In this document: piece by piece, positions 49,741-60,860 of the stretch | Layout of the letters: each line of letters opens with the position of its first letter | Position numbering within the stretch: position 1 is the first letter of the stretch | Origin: Isoetes taiwanensis | Lineage: Eukaryota; Streptophyta; Lycopodiopsida; Isoetales; Isoetaceae | Assembly: GCA_021234155.1 (NCBI GenBank) | Contig: JAJEKV010000231.1 | Span: 496,001 to 560,000, forward strand | DNA length: 64,000 nucleotides | Reading direction: 5' to 3' | Notes under the pieces: model-generated | The model's input: the letters and a program-made list of their open reading frames with translations, nothing else | The model's database searches: none | What the model was told of the DNA's origin: nothing | Translations under genes and position numbers: made by a program

Positions 49741-50947
49741 TATGAAGAGAAACATCACCCTCAAACACACACTTGAACTTTCTCAACTTCTATATGAGCA
49801 TAGGCAGTGCTTGTGCCGCTGTAGTGTATCCATCATGGAAAGTGGGTCGCTGGTTCCACCTCCGGAATGGAAAACGGCAGTGTCATTCTGCTCAAGCGGT
49901 CATCTGCAATCGATCGGCAGGTAAAAGTTGATGGCGCTCTCCACTTACCATGATGTGGAGGGACGAACAGAGTTAATAATTCCAGGACCTGCTCCCAGCT
50001 CCCGCCGGTCGCGGGACCCCCTGGAATCATCTCCCCTGTTTTTATTCCCCCATATAGATTTGGCTAGAGTAAAAGAGTTACGTCTTTTACAAATGACCCA
50101 TAATGCCCATGATCCGACAATATGAAAAGAAATGCATTTTGAGACTGTCCATTCTACTGGATATGTACCTCGAAGGAGGTCCTTAGTTTCCAATGTAGTA
50201 TTGAACACATCCATATGCCATACCCACACAATTTGCAAGTTAGTGCACTCTACTCAGCAATGTGGCAAAGACTCTTCATCAATCTTACACAAGGACATAA
50301 TGGGCCCACGTTTGAATTGGATACCCTTTTATTTACTAGGGAGCCTCTGAACCACTTGCCAAAAATGAATTTAATCAAAGAGGGAGAAGTTTTATCCACA
50401 CATCTCTCCAGATTTCCTGCTTACACATTCCACTGGGCTAGCAGCGATGAAGTACCTCTTATTTTTAGATATTCATAAGATAATTTCACAAATGACCCTG
50501 CCTATAAAGATTGGTGGAGTACCCAACGTTTCTTGCTCGCTCAATCTATGTGGTTTGGAAGGCTTATTGCAATATATTCCCACATTGTTTTGTCTTTACT
50601 CTAAAGGTTGAACATTGCCAGAAGACCATCCATTTTGTTTGCTTGCCTTTGTACCATGCTGCACATATATTTATGCCACTGTCTATCCATCTTCTTGCCA
50701 CTCTGATGTCCGCCAATAGAGCCAAATTTCCATTCTTATTGCGATAATTCACTTGAATCCATCATGGCGGAGTAGAAAATAGTGGGGTATGTGTTATGAC
50801 TTGAAGGCATTGTGACTTTGTTTTCTCTTCGAGGAAATTTCTACATGATTTTACCTCCTAGCATTTTGCTTTGTGAAGCTAAATCAATCATGTCTATTCC
50901 TCCTCCCTATTTACTTTTTTTACATCCCCCCATGCTATTTTCACTAG

Positions 50948-51006
50948 TGCCCCCTTGGTTTAGTAGTCTCCATGGACATTAAAAAATATATTCTATGCTA
51001 TTCTTC
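50948..51006 (+). mobile_element. Decayed LINE/SINE 3' end
   Basis: TTAGTAGTCTCCATGGACAT then TAAAAAA and a 'attctatgctattctt' tail: the same end block as the SINEs, more diverged. Confidence 0.5.
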
Positions 51007-51064
51007 ATTGCCTCTTTGCACAAAGTTCCTAATTCTTCCTTCCATTTCTTTTTTTTTTACTTTT

Positions 51065-51610
51065 TTAGATTAATCCAATCCACAGTGATACTTCTAACAC
51101 ACTTACCCATGAAAAAGCACAGAGCAGTTGCATTCACTCGCATAGGAGCACACTACCTTAGAATTGAGACAGTCAGATGGGCCCGAGAAGAGCAAGAATA
51201 GAGGGCCTACAAATGCTGCCAACTAGGAGTTATTGAAGATAAGGACCACGCTCTTTAGCACTGTCCAACATTTGCACTTGTTTGGACATGCTATGAGAGG
51301 TTGGTAACACCTAACCAACTGCTACATGTGATGATGAATGCACCTTCAGCAAAAGCACTGGCATCTTATATCCAGGAACTATTGGGCATGCGGGCTCCAT
51401 TATGCCCCTAACCATCACACAATCATGTGCAAACGTATAGTTGTCAGCACGCAGCTACTATTACTAAGGTTTTTCCCTTAAAAACTCTTCGGGATGGTGG
51501 CTTTTAATCTTGAACAGCAATAGGCCGATAATTCTATGTTTCTTACTTTGTGTTTCATGGTCATTTGGTCGCCAAAGATGATAAAATCGAATTCAATTCA
51601 ATTCATTTTT
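51065..51610 (+). mobile_element. LINE family B fragment with complete 3' end
   Basis: The C-terminal end of ORF2 (LRIETVRWAREEQE, a stop, then YKCCQLGVIEDKDHAL) matches the end of the LINE at 32280-33319. It continues beyond that copy: ORF2 ends near 51410, the hairpin module follows (51457-51523), then a terminal block GGTCATTTGGTCGCCAAAGA then TGATAAAATC and an 'aattc' tail. So it shows what the true 3' end of this LINE looks like. Frame broken; 5'-truncated. Confidence 0.75.
51457..51523 (+). repeat. Hairpin module, copy in the LINE 3' UTR
   Basis: TACTATTACTAAGGTTTTTC then CCTTAAAAACTCTTCGGGAT, a GGTGG and CTTTTAATCTTGA. Same order as the copy at 35707-35769 read on its minus strand, with a weakened outer stem. 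Confidence 0.65.
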
Positions 51611-52437
51611 GATGGGGCTATAAGGAGTGATGAAATGTAGATGTGGGTGTTGCACAATATATGCTTCGCTACTACTATCCTTCCAGCCATTGATAGTTTT
51701 GTGACTTCCACCAATTCGGATGCTTATGTAATCCTGTAGATACATTAATTCCCATGGGGATTCCTAGAAAATTAGAATATTATCCTTCTTGTATGATTAT
51801 CCACGGAAGGTGCTCTAAACAACTGGGATGTGGCCCTTCGCTGGCCCATTATGCAACACATTTCTTCCAGTTGATGAAGCATCAGGAAGAGGAAAAGGTA
51901 TCCAAGGGATTCAACCTGTATTTAGCTTGTAATTCACATCTGCTTGTTGAAACCAGTGTATGCCAATAATACATCAATTTTGATCCATTCTCTATAAACT
52001 TGAAAATTTTCTATGGGAATCCCATCCATTTGAGAACACTTCTCCTTGTCAAGAGTGATAAATGCCTGATGCAAAAGATAGTGACCGAATCAGTGCTTGG
52101 TGTTGTTCATTTGTTATGACTGTAGATACCTTGAAAACCACTAACTCTTCAAATTCCATTCTCTTCTTTTCAAAGAAGCTTTGAAAGTGATAATGATGGA
52201 ACTTATGTAGAATGTCATAGATTTCTAATATGATTCATCATCAAGTGGAATACTAGATAATGTCATTGATCATTAAAGAAAAACTTAGGGTAGTTATCTG
52301 CTTACCTAAGCCATGTTAAATTTGCTTTGCTGATGTTCGGCAGCCTTAGTCTCCTCTAAATTTTTAATTTCGTCTAGTAACTTTTTTCTCTTCTTTACCA
52401 TCATTGGGCCCTGCTGCTATGAGGGTTGTCAGTGACT

Positions 52438-52845
52438 GTAACGGACCCATGGGAGACCACTCGAGTGTATCTTGGTGTGGCGTTCACGAGACACTGGCAT
52501 AAATGGATAGAAGCGGCTACTCATAAACGTCTAGACAATTTTGCCTACTCGATTAAGGGCATGTTGATTAGGAACATTACATTTCTTATTAGATCCGGGC
52601 TTGAGTTCGAGCCTCCATGGGGGCAAGTATGACTTGGAATACTATTGGACGGTAGGTCATGACTTGGTCTTGGACACCATAGGATGGTGTGTTCTATGGT
52701 TTATGATGCTTGAGGACGATCATAGTTTTAGTGGGAGAGATTGTAACAGACCCATGGGAGACCGCTCGAGTGGATCTTTTCTAGATGGTGTTGCCCCGTT
52801 GGTTAAGGGCATGTCGGTTAGAAACATTATATTGACTATATAATT
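52438..52845. repeat. Two-copy direct repeat, ~305-bp spacing
   Basis: 'taacggacccatgggagacc' at 52438 recurs at 52743 as 'taacagacccatgggagacc', and both are followed after about 100 bp or less by 'ttaagggcatgt(t/c)g(a/g)ttag'. The second copy is shorter. No gene seen. Confidence 0.75.
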
Positions 52846-53573
52846 TGTCCAAAGACCTTAAACTGCTATACCCAAGGACATAGTTACAACGCTTCATTAT
52901 GAAAGTGGCAATGATCATTGTAAAGTTAGTGGGAAAAGAATGCACTTCAGCCACGTATAGTGGTGGGGACTGTAGATACGTTCTAGGATGTTATCCCTCT
53001 CATAACAACTAGCCGCCAAAGGAGTTTTTAAAGAAAAGGTAGAGGGCTTTTCTTTTTCACCTCACCATGTTGTATAGATTTACGTTTGCATCCATCATAT
53101 TCTTATTAATGCTATGTATTTGTTTTTTCCTATTTTCAGTTGCCGGTCATCTTTAAATGCTATACTTGTCGTGTATCCTTGGCTATTGTACCTATGAGGC
53201 CCACTACAAACCCCATGATATATTTAGATAGCGATGACATTAGTTGTGGAACCTCAGTAATTTTTAGATCCAAAGTGTTATAGGAGCTTATAGATTTCTG
53301 GGCAGGTTTCTAGCTCTTGTACTGTGTTTAAAAAACTATCATGGATATCTCTTTTTCGACATTCTTGGCATGAGATTACCTAAGGCTTATATCAGAGATT
53401 GCATTGTTGGTGCCGTTTACTTTATGAAGAGTTGGCGAAAGGGCATAGTGTCTTGTAATTCATATATGACTTTCGTGTCTCGCATAAGCTCTACCCCACC
53501 ATTGCACCATGTAAAACATTTATCTTCCTCCAACTCAATAAATCCATCTTCATTTATCGATTTATCCCATTGC

Positions 53574-53678
53574 TACCAGCTTTACCACACCGGATCCCAT
53601 CAGAACTCCGAAGTTAAGCGCGCTTGGGCCGGAATAGTACTAGAATGGGTGACCTCCTGGGAAGTCCCGGTGCTGCAC
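53574..53678 (+). ncRNA. 5S rRNA-derived SINE head
   Basis: Box A and intermediate region (GAAGTTAAGCGCGCTTGGGC at 53609-53629) and box C (GGGTGACCTCCTGGGAAGTC at 53647-53666) are intact. Compared with plant 5S it has changes near the 5' end (GCTTTACCACACC) and at GGGCCGGAATAG. It is a retroposon part, not a gene of the 5S array. Confidence 0.85.
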
Positions 53679-53783
53679 TCAACCACCACACTGTTGCTCA
53701 GAAGCCCCTCCTTCGCTTTCTTGGGTCCCATAGGCCATGGTCTCCGTGGACGATAAAAACTCTACTCTATTCTATTCTATTCT
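53574..53783 (+). mobile_element. SINE with 5S rRNA head and (TTCTA)n tail
   Basis: About 105 bases of 5S rRNA (TACCAGC, then CGGATCCCATCAGAACTCCG, then GGGTGACCTCCTGGGAAGTC) are joined to a ~50-base linker, the terminal block GGGTCCCATAGGCCATGGTC then TCCGTGGACGATAAAA, and CTATT repeats. The first ~10 bases of 5S are missing. The insertion is defined by a paralogous empty site near 59304-59306 (CCCATTGC followed directly by TTTTTTCCAAATCC). Internal pol III promoter boxes of 5S type are kept, so it may be transcribed by TFIIIA-dependent pol III. No duplicated target is obvious. Confidence 0.88.
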
Positions 53784-54125
53784 TTTCCAAATCCATTGAC
53801 AATGTTAGATGTTGCACCTGATCTGTCCTTAGATGTCTCCACCATACTAAAATCGCTCTGCATTAACCATGCTATATGATTACTGAGACTTTTGATTTTA
53901 TGTCTGAGCATGGTCCATAATGCACCTCTCCCCCTAGAATTCTTATGAGCATATATGTTTATAATCCTTCGCAATTGGTTTTTCTAGTGCCACACAATGA
54001 TGGATCACCTTCCAAAACCTATCTGCCATAGAGGTTGTCACCTTAATCGAGTTTTTCCATGCGATTAAATATGCCAAATGGCCATAAATACCTAGCATGT
54101 TATGAAACCACCATAAAACCACCAT
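53777..54125 (-). pseudogene. Old L1 endonuclease remnant (unit 1)
   Basis: Minus-strand frames give INIYAHKNSRGRGALWTMLR and SDFSMVETSKDRSGA, matching the NVYAPNQPSQRGALWATV and GDFNMVERVEDSS parts of the L1 at 54346-58808. The SINE at 53574-53783 interrupts the rest of the domain. Confidence 0.7.
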
Positions 54126-54153
54126 AAAACTCTCGAGCCCAGTTTGTTAAGGC

Positions 54154-54260
54154 GGATAACACTCTGAAACTTGGGTGTTATGCCCTACTATAACAAACTT
54201 GGGCCTCTGGCCCTCATTTGTTATAATAGGGCATAATACCCTCGTTCTAGGATGTTATCC
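54154..54260. mobile_element. Hairpin MITE, copy 1
   Basis: A ~50-bp stem with about 80% pairing: GGGTGTTATGCCCTACTATA pairs with the inverted right half, and the loop is GGGCCTCTGGCCC. Ends are GGATAAC and GTTATCC. A second copy lies at 60616-60722, and a half copy starts unit 1 at 52981. Confidence 0.8.
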
Positions 54261-54509
54261 CTCTCGTAGCAACTAGCCGCCAAAGGAGTCTTTAAAGAAG
54301 AGGTAGAGGGTTTTTCCTTTTCACCTCACCGTGTTGTATAGATTTTTTTTTTTTTTTTGAATAACTGTGTCATCAATATATTAAAAAAATGGTAATGTTA
54401 CAAAGCAAGTGAGGAGGAAGGAGAACTGCCCCAAAGAGACAACGATACCTCGACACTCCACAACAAACTCACAGAAAAACTGCAACTCTACTGCTGTACA
54501 AACCGACCA

Positions 54510-57500
54510 TCACCATCTACAATACCCAAGAAGTCGCCAAATGGCAAACTTCCGCTCTACTACTCCGGGAACACCGTAAAGCTTTGAAATAGCTTGTACC
54601 GAAGTCGAGGAATCGGAGAGGCCGCAGCGGGTTCTTTGAATCTCTGAAAGATCCACAAACCGCCGCTTCCAAATCAACCACACCAACCAAGCCACGACGG
54701 ATGCAAGGCTTGTTGCGCCAAGAGCAGCCAAGCACCCGGGATACACATGAAGAAGCTGGCGGCTAGTCAATCTCACCAAAGCAGAGCCCTAACCCAATCA
54801 GGCTGCACACGCAAGTGAGGGCATAAAACCGCACAATGCTCCACAGTCTCACGATGAAGGCCACAACAAAAGAGAGGGCTCACACCCGCCTAAATCGAAT
54901 CACAAGGGCATTCACCCCGATACGGTGGTGCACCACCGCCACGAAGCACCCTAACCTTCGATGGGGGAAATGAGCTCCATGTACACGCCCAAACCGAAGC
55001 GCCATCGAGAACCCGTAAGCCGCAGAGACCACTTGCACGAAGGGGCAAAGCAGTGTCATGAATAGCCAAAGACTGGTAGGAAGACCGCACAAAGCAAGAA
55101 GACACAACATCCGGATGAACCTTCCAAACCTGCACCACCACATCATCCCGAGGGACTATAGGTATGTGTAGCGTATCACTCCCGCCACGTGCTCCCAGAT
55201 AGCGGGTCCATTGCCCCTCAGCTAAAAAAGCGAGCTCGAAAAGAACTCCCACGGCTAGCCGACCATCCCAATACCAATCCTCCAAGGTGAGCCACAGCAG
55301 CTCGCCTCCAACGGAACTCAAGGTCCGAAAGCATGCACAATGGCGACCAAGGGCAAGTCTTGCGCAGGGGTAGAGGAATCCACAAGAAAGGAGAAGAGTG
55401 GTGATAAACCGAGGCATAATCTAGCGGAAGAGCACACACACATGATCCCAAGCCCGCAACACTCCCGCGGAGAAAGGGATGCATGTGGGAAAGGTAGGAG
55501 ACCATACAATTGCCTGGGTTAACTCCACATGCACTGACGGCTTCCCGAATGCCACACAATGGCTTAAGAGAGGCGCAACAACGGCCGGCCAAGCACTGGG
55601 AGAAGATGCTCCATCCTGCAGAATGCTCCAAACAAACTTGGAGACCAACACCTTACTATGTAGCGCCAAATCCAGAATGACCAAGCCCCCATTTTCCCGG
55701 GGGCGGAGACACTTCCACCAAGCCACTTTAACAACCGCCCCTTCATCATCCCCGCCCCACACAAAATTTCGAACAATCTTATCCAAAGCCTGTATCTTAC
55801 CCTCAGGAGCTAGCATTGTAGATGCTGTATACACATGAGTGCTACAAAGTACTGACTTGGCAATAGTAATCCTATCTGCCATGGACAACTTGCTACCCTT
55901 CCACCAATTGAGGTGTTTCTGCAACACCCGCAAAATCTCATCCCACACCCTCCCCATGGAAACATCCCTCCAAAGCGAATACCCAGCCTTAGTACACACA
56001 TTACCGGAAGCACCTTCCAAGGGAATAGAGCCAAACAAGGGGAGGCGGAGTCGGTGGGCCCATAATCGCAAAGACTTACCCCAATTCGAGGAAGAATGCG
56101 AGGCCAAGGAGAAAGTATCCAACAAACCCTTCACATTCCGCAAATTCCTCTCTTTTGCCACCAAGAAGAGGAAAGTGTCATCGGCAAAACCGGTTAATAA
56201 TCTGGCGGCTACCATCCCGCATCCGAAGCCCATCCACCACTCCCTCCTCCACTGCAGCCAAAAACAACTGAGACAGTGCCTCCGCCACAATCGTAAACAA
56301 AAACGGCGCCAAAGGGCACCCCTGACGCACCCCTCTGCCTAAGGAGAAAAAGGCGGAGGGTTCACCTGGCACACCACCGTGGAGTCTGCGGGCTGACCTA
56401 TGCACCTTCATGACTGTCTCTCAGAAGCGTGGACCACGGCCCAATGCTAACATCATGGCGGACAAGAACTCCCAACGGACACTATCGTAGCTTTGGCAAA
56501 GTCAAGCTTAAGATAGGCAATGCCTTGACGCTGTTCTTCCGCCCAATAAAGGCCCTCATAAGCTGCGGCAACATTAGTCAAAATGTTCCTCCCAGGGACA
56601 AACCCAGACTGCACCTTACTAATGGAAGAAGTCAACACCGGCTTCAACTTCTCTGCCAGGGCTTTCGCAATAATCTTATATGAGAGGACAACAAGGAGAT
56701 AGGCCTCCAATCATTAATAGTAGAAGGTCTGCTTAACCTTAGGAATCAAGGAAATGCATGCGGTATTCAAGATCCTATCCATTTGAGAAGACCTGCAGCA
56801 ACTCAAGATACACCTGGGTACACCGACTCACCAGCCCACTCCCAATAAGTCTGAAAAGAACTCCACAGGATGCCATCCAGCCCAGGACATTTATCCTTGG
56901 CCATGCACATACATGCCGCAGCCTAAATCCTCTCTCCGAGAGCTCCCTCGCTCCAAGCTCTCACGGTGGTGAGGCGTAATAGATGGCTTAACAACCCCCA
57001 AAACAAGCTCCCCGTGATCTCTTGCTCATAGGGAAGAGTGCGCCGGCAAAAATCCCCGAGAAATGGGCATGCACATACCTCACGCAAATCAGCGGGATCC
57101 TCCAAAGTCCGCCATCGAGGCAAAGCAAGGGACGCCATAGATATTGCATATCGTCGTCACGCTTAGCTGCTCAAGAACACCGATTTAACTTGTATCCCCC
57201 TCCTTCAACCGTAAGGGCCGCCTTCACACGTGCCTCCGCGACTTTAACCTCGCTCGAGCAACAATACTGGCTGCAACACCGTGCATTCTCCCTAATGCCA
57301 TCGGCCGCGCCGAATCCTCTCCAACTCCCCGATAGAGACCATGCAACTCGCCGCCGGCTCCCGCCGCGACACGCCGCCTACCAAAGACCTTGGCAAAACG
57401 CTTCACCCACGCCACAACTCCGGCCTTTGGGCCGAAATCCGATCAGCCGGGTAAGGGTGTTCAAACGGAACACCGCCCTAGAGGGCCGAGAGGCAATCGC

Positions 57501-58236
57501 ACACTCGACCGGACAAAACTTGAGGGTAATGATCGAAATGGAGGTAGACAGAATGTTACTCCGGCAAGAAAGAGGGCACACCATCCAAAGGCGCATGGGG
57601 AAGCATAACACCGGGTCATGCCTAGCATACGCCTGCCCGCACCAACTGGGCTTTATTACAATAGGTGAAAGACAAGTCCCTGGGGACCTCAACCAAGGCC
57701 AGATCCTCGCAATAAATGAGACCACTGGTCCCTCTCAAACCCATGCACAACTTTGTGGTTCCGAACCGTGAGCTATCCTCTACTCGCTCTACCATATTGA
57801 AGTCCCCTAACAACAACCAAGCGACCTGCAACCCACCAAGGGCTCGCAACTTATTCCGAACTGTGGCCCATAAAGCACCCCGCTGAGAAGGCTGATTAGG
57901 GGCATAAACATTAACAATCCCCCACTCTTGCCCTCCCTCCAACCACTTAATTATTGCCCACCGACCAAACCTGTCTGCTGCAGAGTACGTGACCTGCACA
58001 TCCATCCTCCAAGCAATAAGAGTACCCCCACTAGTCCGCCCAGAAGAAGAAGCAATAGAGGCAAACTGCCTACCAACCATATTCATGAGCCTAGACATAT
58101 CACCCCTGTGACACTTATGCTCCTGAATGCAAACAATATCAGGACGCAACTGCCGAAGTGCCAAAGAAACACGGGCCCTCTTACTACTAGAGGACCGCAC
58201 CCCCCGCACATTCCAACTAAGGATCGACCTATTCAT
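54510..58236 (-). pseudogene. L1 ORF2: endonuclease, RT, zf-RVT (broken)
   Basis: The endonuclease (58236-57622) is intact as a frame: MNRSILSWNVRGVRSSSSKR, IVCIQEHKCHRGD, WGIVNVYAPNQPSQRGALW and LLLGDFNMVERVEDSSRFG. A linker follows with many short frames. RT is in 56710-56178, with SKVQSGFVPGRNILTNVAAA, then YLKLDFAKA, and RGVRQGCPLAPFLFTIVAEA. The catalytic block FADDTFLFLV opens the frame 56290-55421, which goes on to SMADRITIAKSVLCSTHVYT. The zinc region and C-terminus (55417-54510) are frameshifted. Overall it lies in about eight frame segments. Confidence 0.88.
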
Positions 58237-58474
58237 CCCGGAGGAGAAGTGTCCAGCCCCACATGCCTACCCACCAGGCCATCAGCCCACTCCACAGAGT
58301 CATCATCTAGAGCCAGAGGATTAATCATAGCAATGTGATCCACAGCTGCTCTACGTGAGATTCCACTTCCAACACATGTTGGAAGTCCTCCAGGCACCTC
58401 CATAGAGTCATGGGCCACACTAGTCTCTACCTCCACCCGGGCTGCTCCAGCCACCTCATGCTCAGCACATACCG

Positions 58475-58808
58475 CTACCGAGACATCCCCACCAGGATCA
58501 CCAGCCCCTCCCACAGCCATGTCCTCAGACCTAGCCACAACCAAATCATCTGAGCCCTCCCCTGAGCCACCACGTCCCCTAGCCCCGCCATCCAATGGGC
58601 AGCCAGCAACAAACTATCTGTTGCCTCAGGAACCGAGGAATCCCGGGCCCCTGCATAAGCACCCGCAACCCCTACCACATCACAAGCACCAGCAGGATCA
58701 TCAACATGGTCAGATGGTAGCACAATTGATGGAAACATCCGCCGGATCTCAGAGCCATTCAAAAGCTTCAATCGGAAGAGAAAATGCCAGGGACCACTAC
58801 GCACTGGA
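58475..58808 (-). pseudogene. Truncated L1 ORF1 end
   Basis: Begins inside ORF1 with GPWHFLFRLKLLNGSEIRRM, a DUF4283-like stretch, then an Ala/Gly/Asp-rich region that continues to about 58233. The 5' part of ORF1 was lost at insertion. Confidence 0.5.
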
Positions 58809-59149
58809 TGTTGTATAGATTTATGGTTGCATCCATCTTATTCTTAATGCTTTTGTATTTGTTTTTGCCTATTTTCAGTTGCTGGTCATCTTTGAATGCC
58901 ATACTTGTCGTGTATCCTTGGCTATTGTACCTATGATGCCCACCTTCTTACAAAACCCATGATATATTTAGATAGCGATGACATTAGTTGTAGAACCTCA
59001 GTAATTTTTAGATCCAAAGTGTTATAGGAGCTTATAGATTTCTAGGCAGGTTTCTAGCTAAAAAACTATTATGGACATCTCTTTTTCGACATTCTTGGCA
59101 TGAGATTACCTAAGGCTTATAACAGAGATTGCATTGTTGGTGCTGTTTA

Positions 59150-60375
59150 CTTTATGAAGAGTTGGCGAAAGGGCAAGTGTCTTGTAATTCACATACAACT
59201 TTCGTGTCTCGCATAAGCTCTACCCCACCATTGCACCATGTAAAACATTTATCTTCCTCCAGCTCAATAAATCCATCCTCATTTATCAGTTTATCCCATT
59301 GCTTTTTTCCAAATCCATTGACAATTTTAGATGTTGCACCTGATCTGTCCTTAGATGTCTCTACCATATTAAAATCGGTCTACATTAACCATGCTATATG
59401 ATTAGTGAGACTTTTGATTTTATGTCTGGGCATGGTCCATAACATATTCTAAACGAGGTGCACCTTGGACTACCACAGTCGTCAGATTCATCGATTCCAC
59501 GACCCAGATTGTATATTAGGGCCTCTGGGCACCTCTCGTTTCACTTATAGTCATTTATAATTGGAGGCGCCTATGATTTTGAAATATAAAATACGATTTC
59601 GCCTAAGGTTTTGAGGGAATATCGAACCTCTATATGGCTTTGCCTAAGATTTTAGAATATGAAATACGGGGCTCGGACCTCTACCAAAATAACCCAATGT
59701 CCTAATAAGTCTACTTTAACCAATGTACCCAGTAAGCTAATGTGATTATTGTTTATCTTAAATCTATGTCTCTGCTTATCCGCTGAGATTTTATTCCTGT
59801 CTCTGCATTTATACTTGTATTTGACTCTTTGATTGAATAAAGTCTGACGTCCTTCAAAAAAAAAAAAATCTATGTTTTTTTTCTTTTTTTTTCTTTTTTT
59901 TTTTATAACAACCCATTCAATTGTTTTAGGGATCTATATATGGTCTATGGTTTCAGGAAATGTTATTTTTACATCCATATCAAATCCCCCTGGAACCCCC
60001 TGTTATTTTGCTACATATTGCACCTCTCCCCCTAGAATTGTTATGAACATATATGTTTAGAATCCTTCGCGACTGGTTTCTGATGCCACACAATGATGGA
60101 CCACCTTCCAAACCTATCTGCCATAGAGGTTGTCATCTTAATCGAGTGTTTCCATGCGACTAAAGTGCATGAACTCAAATTCTCCCTTGCTGAGACAATT
60201 CCAACATACTCATTCCCCATTATTTAAAACAAAACATTAGCTTCTTCTTCCTACGCTTTTCTTGGAAGCATATTGTATCCGAGTTCATTCTTTTAACTGC
60301 TAGTAAAACCTTGTTATTCTTAAAGTTTGAGGACTTTACTCCTCCAATATCCCATCTCGCGATTTTAAAATCCAT
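59150..60375 (-). pseudogene. Old L1 endonuclease remnant (unit 2, more complete)
   Basis: 60375-60200 reads FKIARWDIGGVKSSNFKNNK and then MNSDTICFQEKRRKK, the endonuclease N-terminus. 59367-59152 reads VETSKDRSGATSKIVNGFGK and LEEDKCFTWCNGGVELMRD. Between them lies the ~575-bp extra segment. The site that holds the SINE in unit 1 is empty here, at about 59304. Confidence 0.7.
59442..60016. mobile_element. ~575-bp segment present only in unit 2
   Basis: Comparison with unit 1 (53911-53920) places the edges. It contains an A run (59855-59868) after 'gtctgacgtccttc' and a long T-rich stretch (59870-59905). Likely an insertion of an unidentified element, or a part deleted from unit 1. Confidence 0.5.
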
Positions 60376-60615
60376 TGTGGAGTATAGCTAATTCTTTTGT
60401 TCCTGTCATCTAGTTTTCGTTCCTTGACAACTCCTCAAGTTTTCTAGTTGAGATCAGATCTCAGTCGTTGGTTGCAGTGGTGTTACCCACCAGTAACACA
60501 TTGAAAACCCCGTAAACACCTAGCATTTTATGCCAAATGGCCGTAGACACCTAGCATGTTATGAAACCACCATAAAACCACCACAAAAGCACTCTCGAGC
60601 CCAGTTTGTTAAGGC

Positions 60616-60722
60616 GGATAACATTCTGAAACTTGGGTGTTATGCCCTACTATAACAAACTTGGGCCTCCGGCCCTCATTTGTTATAATAGGGCATAACG
60701 CCCTCGTTCTAGGATGTTATCC
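60616..60722. mobile_element. Hairpin MITE, copy 2
   Basis: Nearly the same as 54154-54260: GGATAACATTCTG to GGATGTTATCC with the loop GGGCCTCCGGCCC. The change CT to CC in the loop keeps the palindrome. Confidence 0.8.
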
Positions 60723-60860
60723 ATCTCGTAGCAACTAGCCGCCAAATGAGTTTTTAAAGAAGAGGTAGAGGGTTTTTCCTTTTCATCTCACCATGTTGTA
60801 TAGATTTACGTTTGCATCCATCTTATTCTTAATCCCATCGATCCGAGACATTGGATCGCC

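Larger units (their letters stand above)
49830..52330 (-). pseudogene. Old L1, RT thumb and zf-RVT remnants
   Basis: Minus-strand remains of an L1. Near 51780-51630 a broken frame gives NFLGIPMGIN-like sequence then KLSMAGRIVVAKHILCNTHI, homologous to the same part of the intact-looking L1 at 54346-58808. Near 50290-49945 comes CKIDEESLPH and then VECTNLQIVWVWHMDVF, the zinc region. It is heavily mutated. The endonuclease part of probably the same L1 lies upstream at 53777-54125. A LINE B fragment on the other strand (51065-51610) is inserted in it. Confidence 0.65.
52981..54240. repeat. Tandem unit 1 of an L1-endonuclease segment
   Basis: The unit begins at CGTTCTAGGATGTTATCC and ends where the same word returns at 54241. 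It contains L1 endonuclease remains on the minus strand, the SINE at 53574-53783 and the hairpin at 54154-54260. Units 2 and 3 follow in the same orientation. Confidence 0.8.
54346..58808 (-). mobile_element. L1-type LINE, 5'-truncated, with 14-bp target duplication
   Basis: A minus-strand L1 with a poly(A) tail (T run at 54346-54358). TGTTGTATAGATTT flanks it exactly (54332-54345 and 58809-58822). The other tandem units carry the same word once (53072 and 60794 regions), which confirms the empty site. Content in order: the end of ORF1, ORF2 endonuclease, RT, thumb and zf-RVT. The sequence is much less decayed than the L1 remains around it, so the insertion is younger than the tandem duplication. 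Confidence 0.92.
54241..60705. repeat. Tandem unit 2 of the L1-endonuclease segment
   Basis: Unit 2 is 54241-54345 plus 58823-60705, split by the L1. Relative to unit 1 it lacks the SINE but has about 575 extra bases (59442-60016) and about 390 bases near 60150-60540 that hold the endonuclease N-terminus, which unit 1 has lost. Flanking words are the same. Confidence 0.75.

Noticed and set aside
53574-53678. Functional 5S rRNA gene
   Set aside because: The first ~10 bases are missing, no T-run terminator follows the 5S end, and it is joined to a SINE end block and tail. An empty paralogous site shows it is an insertion.
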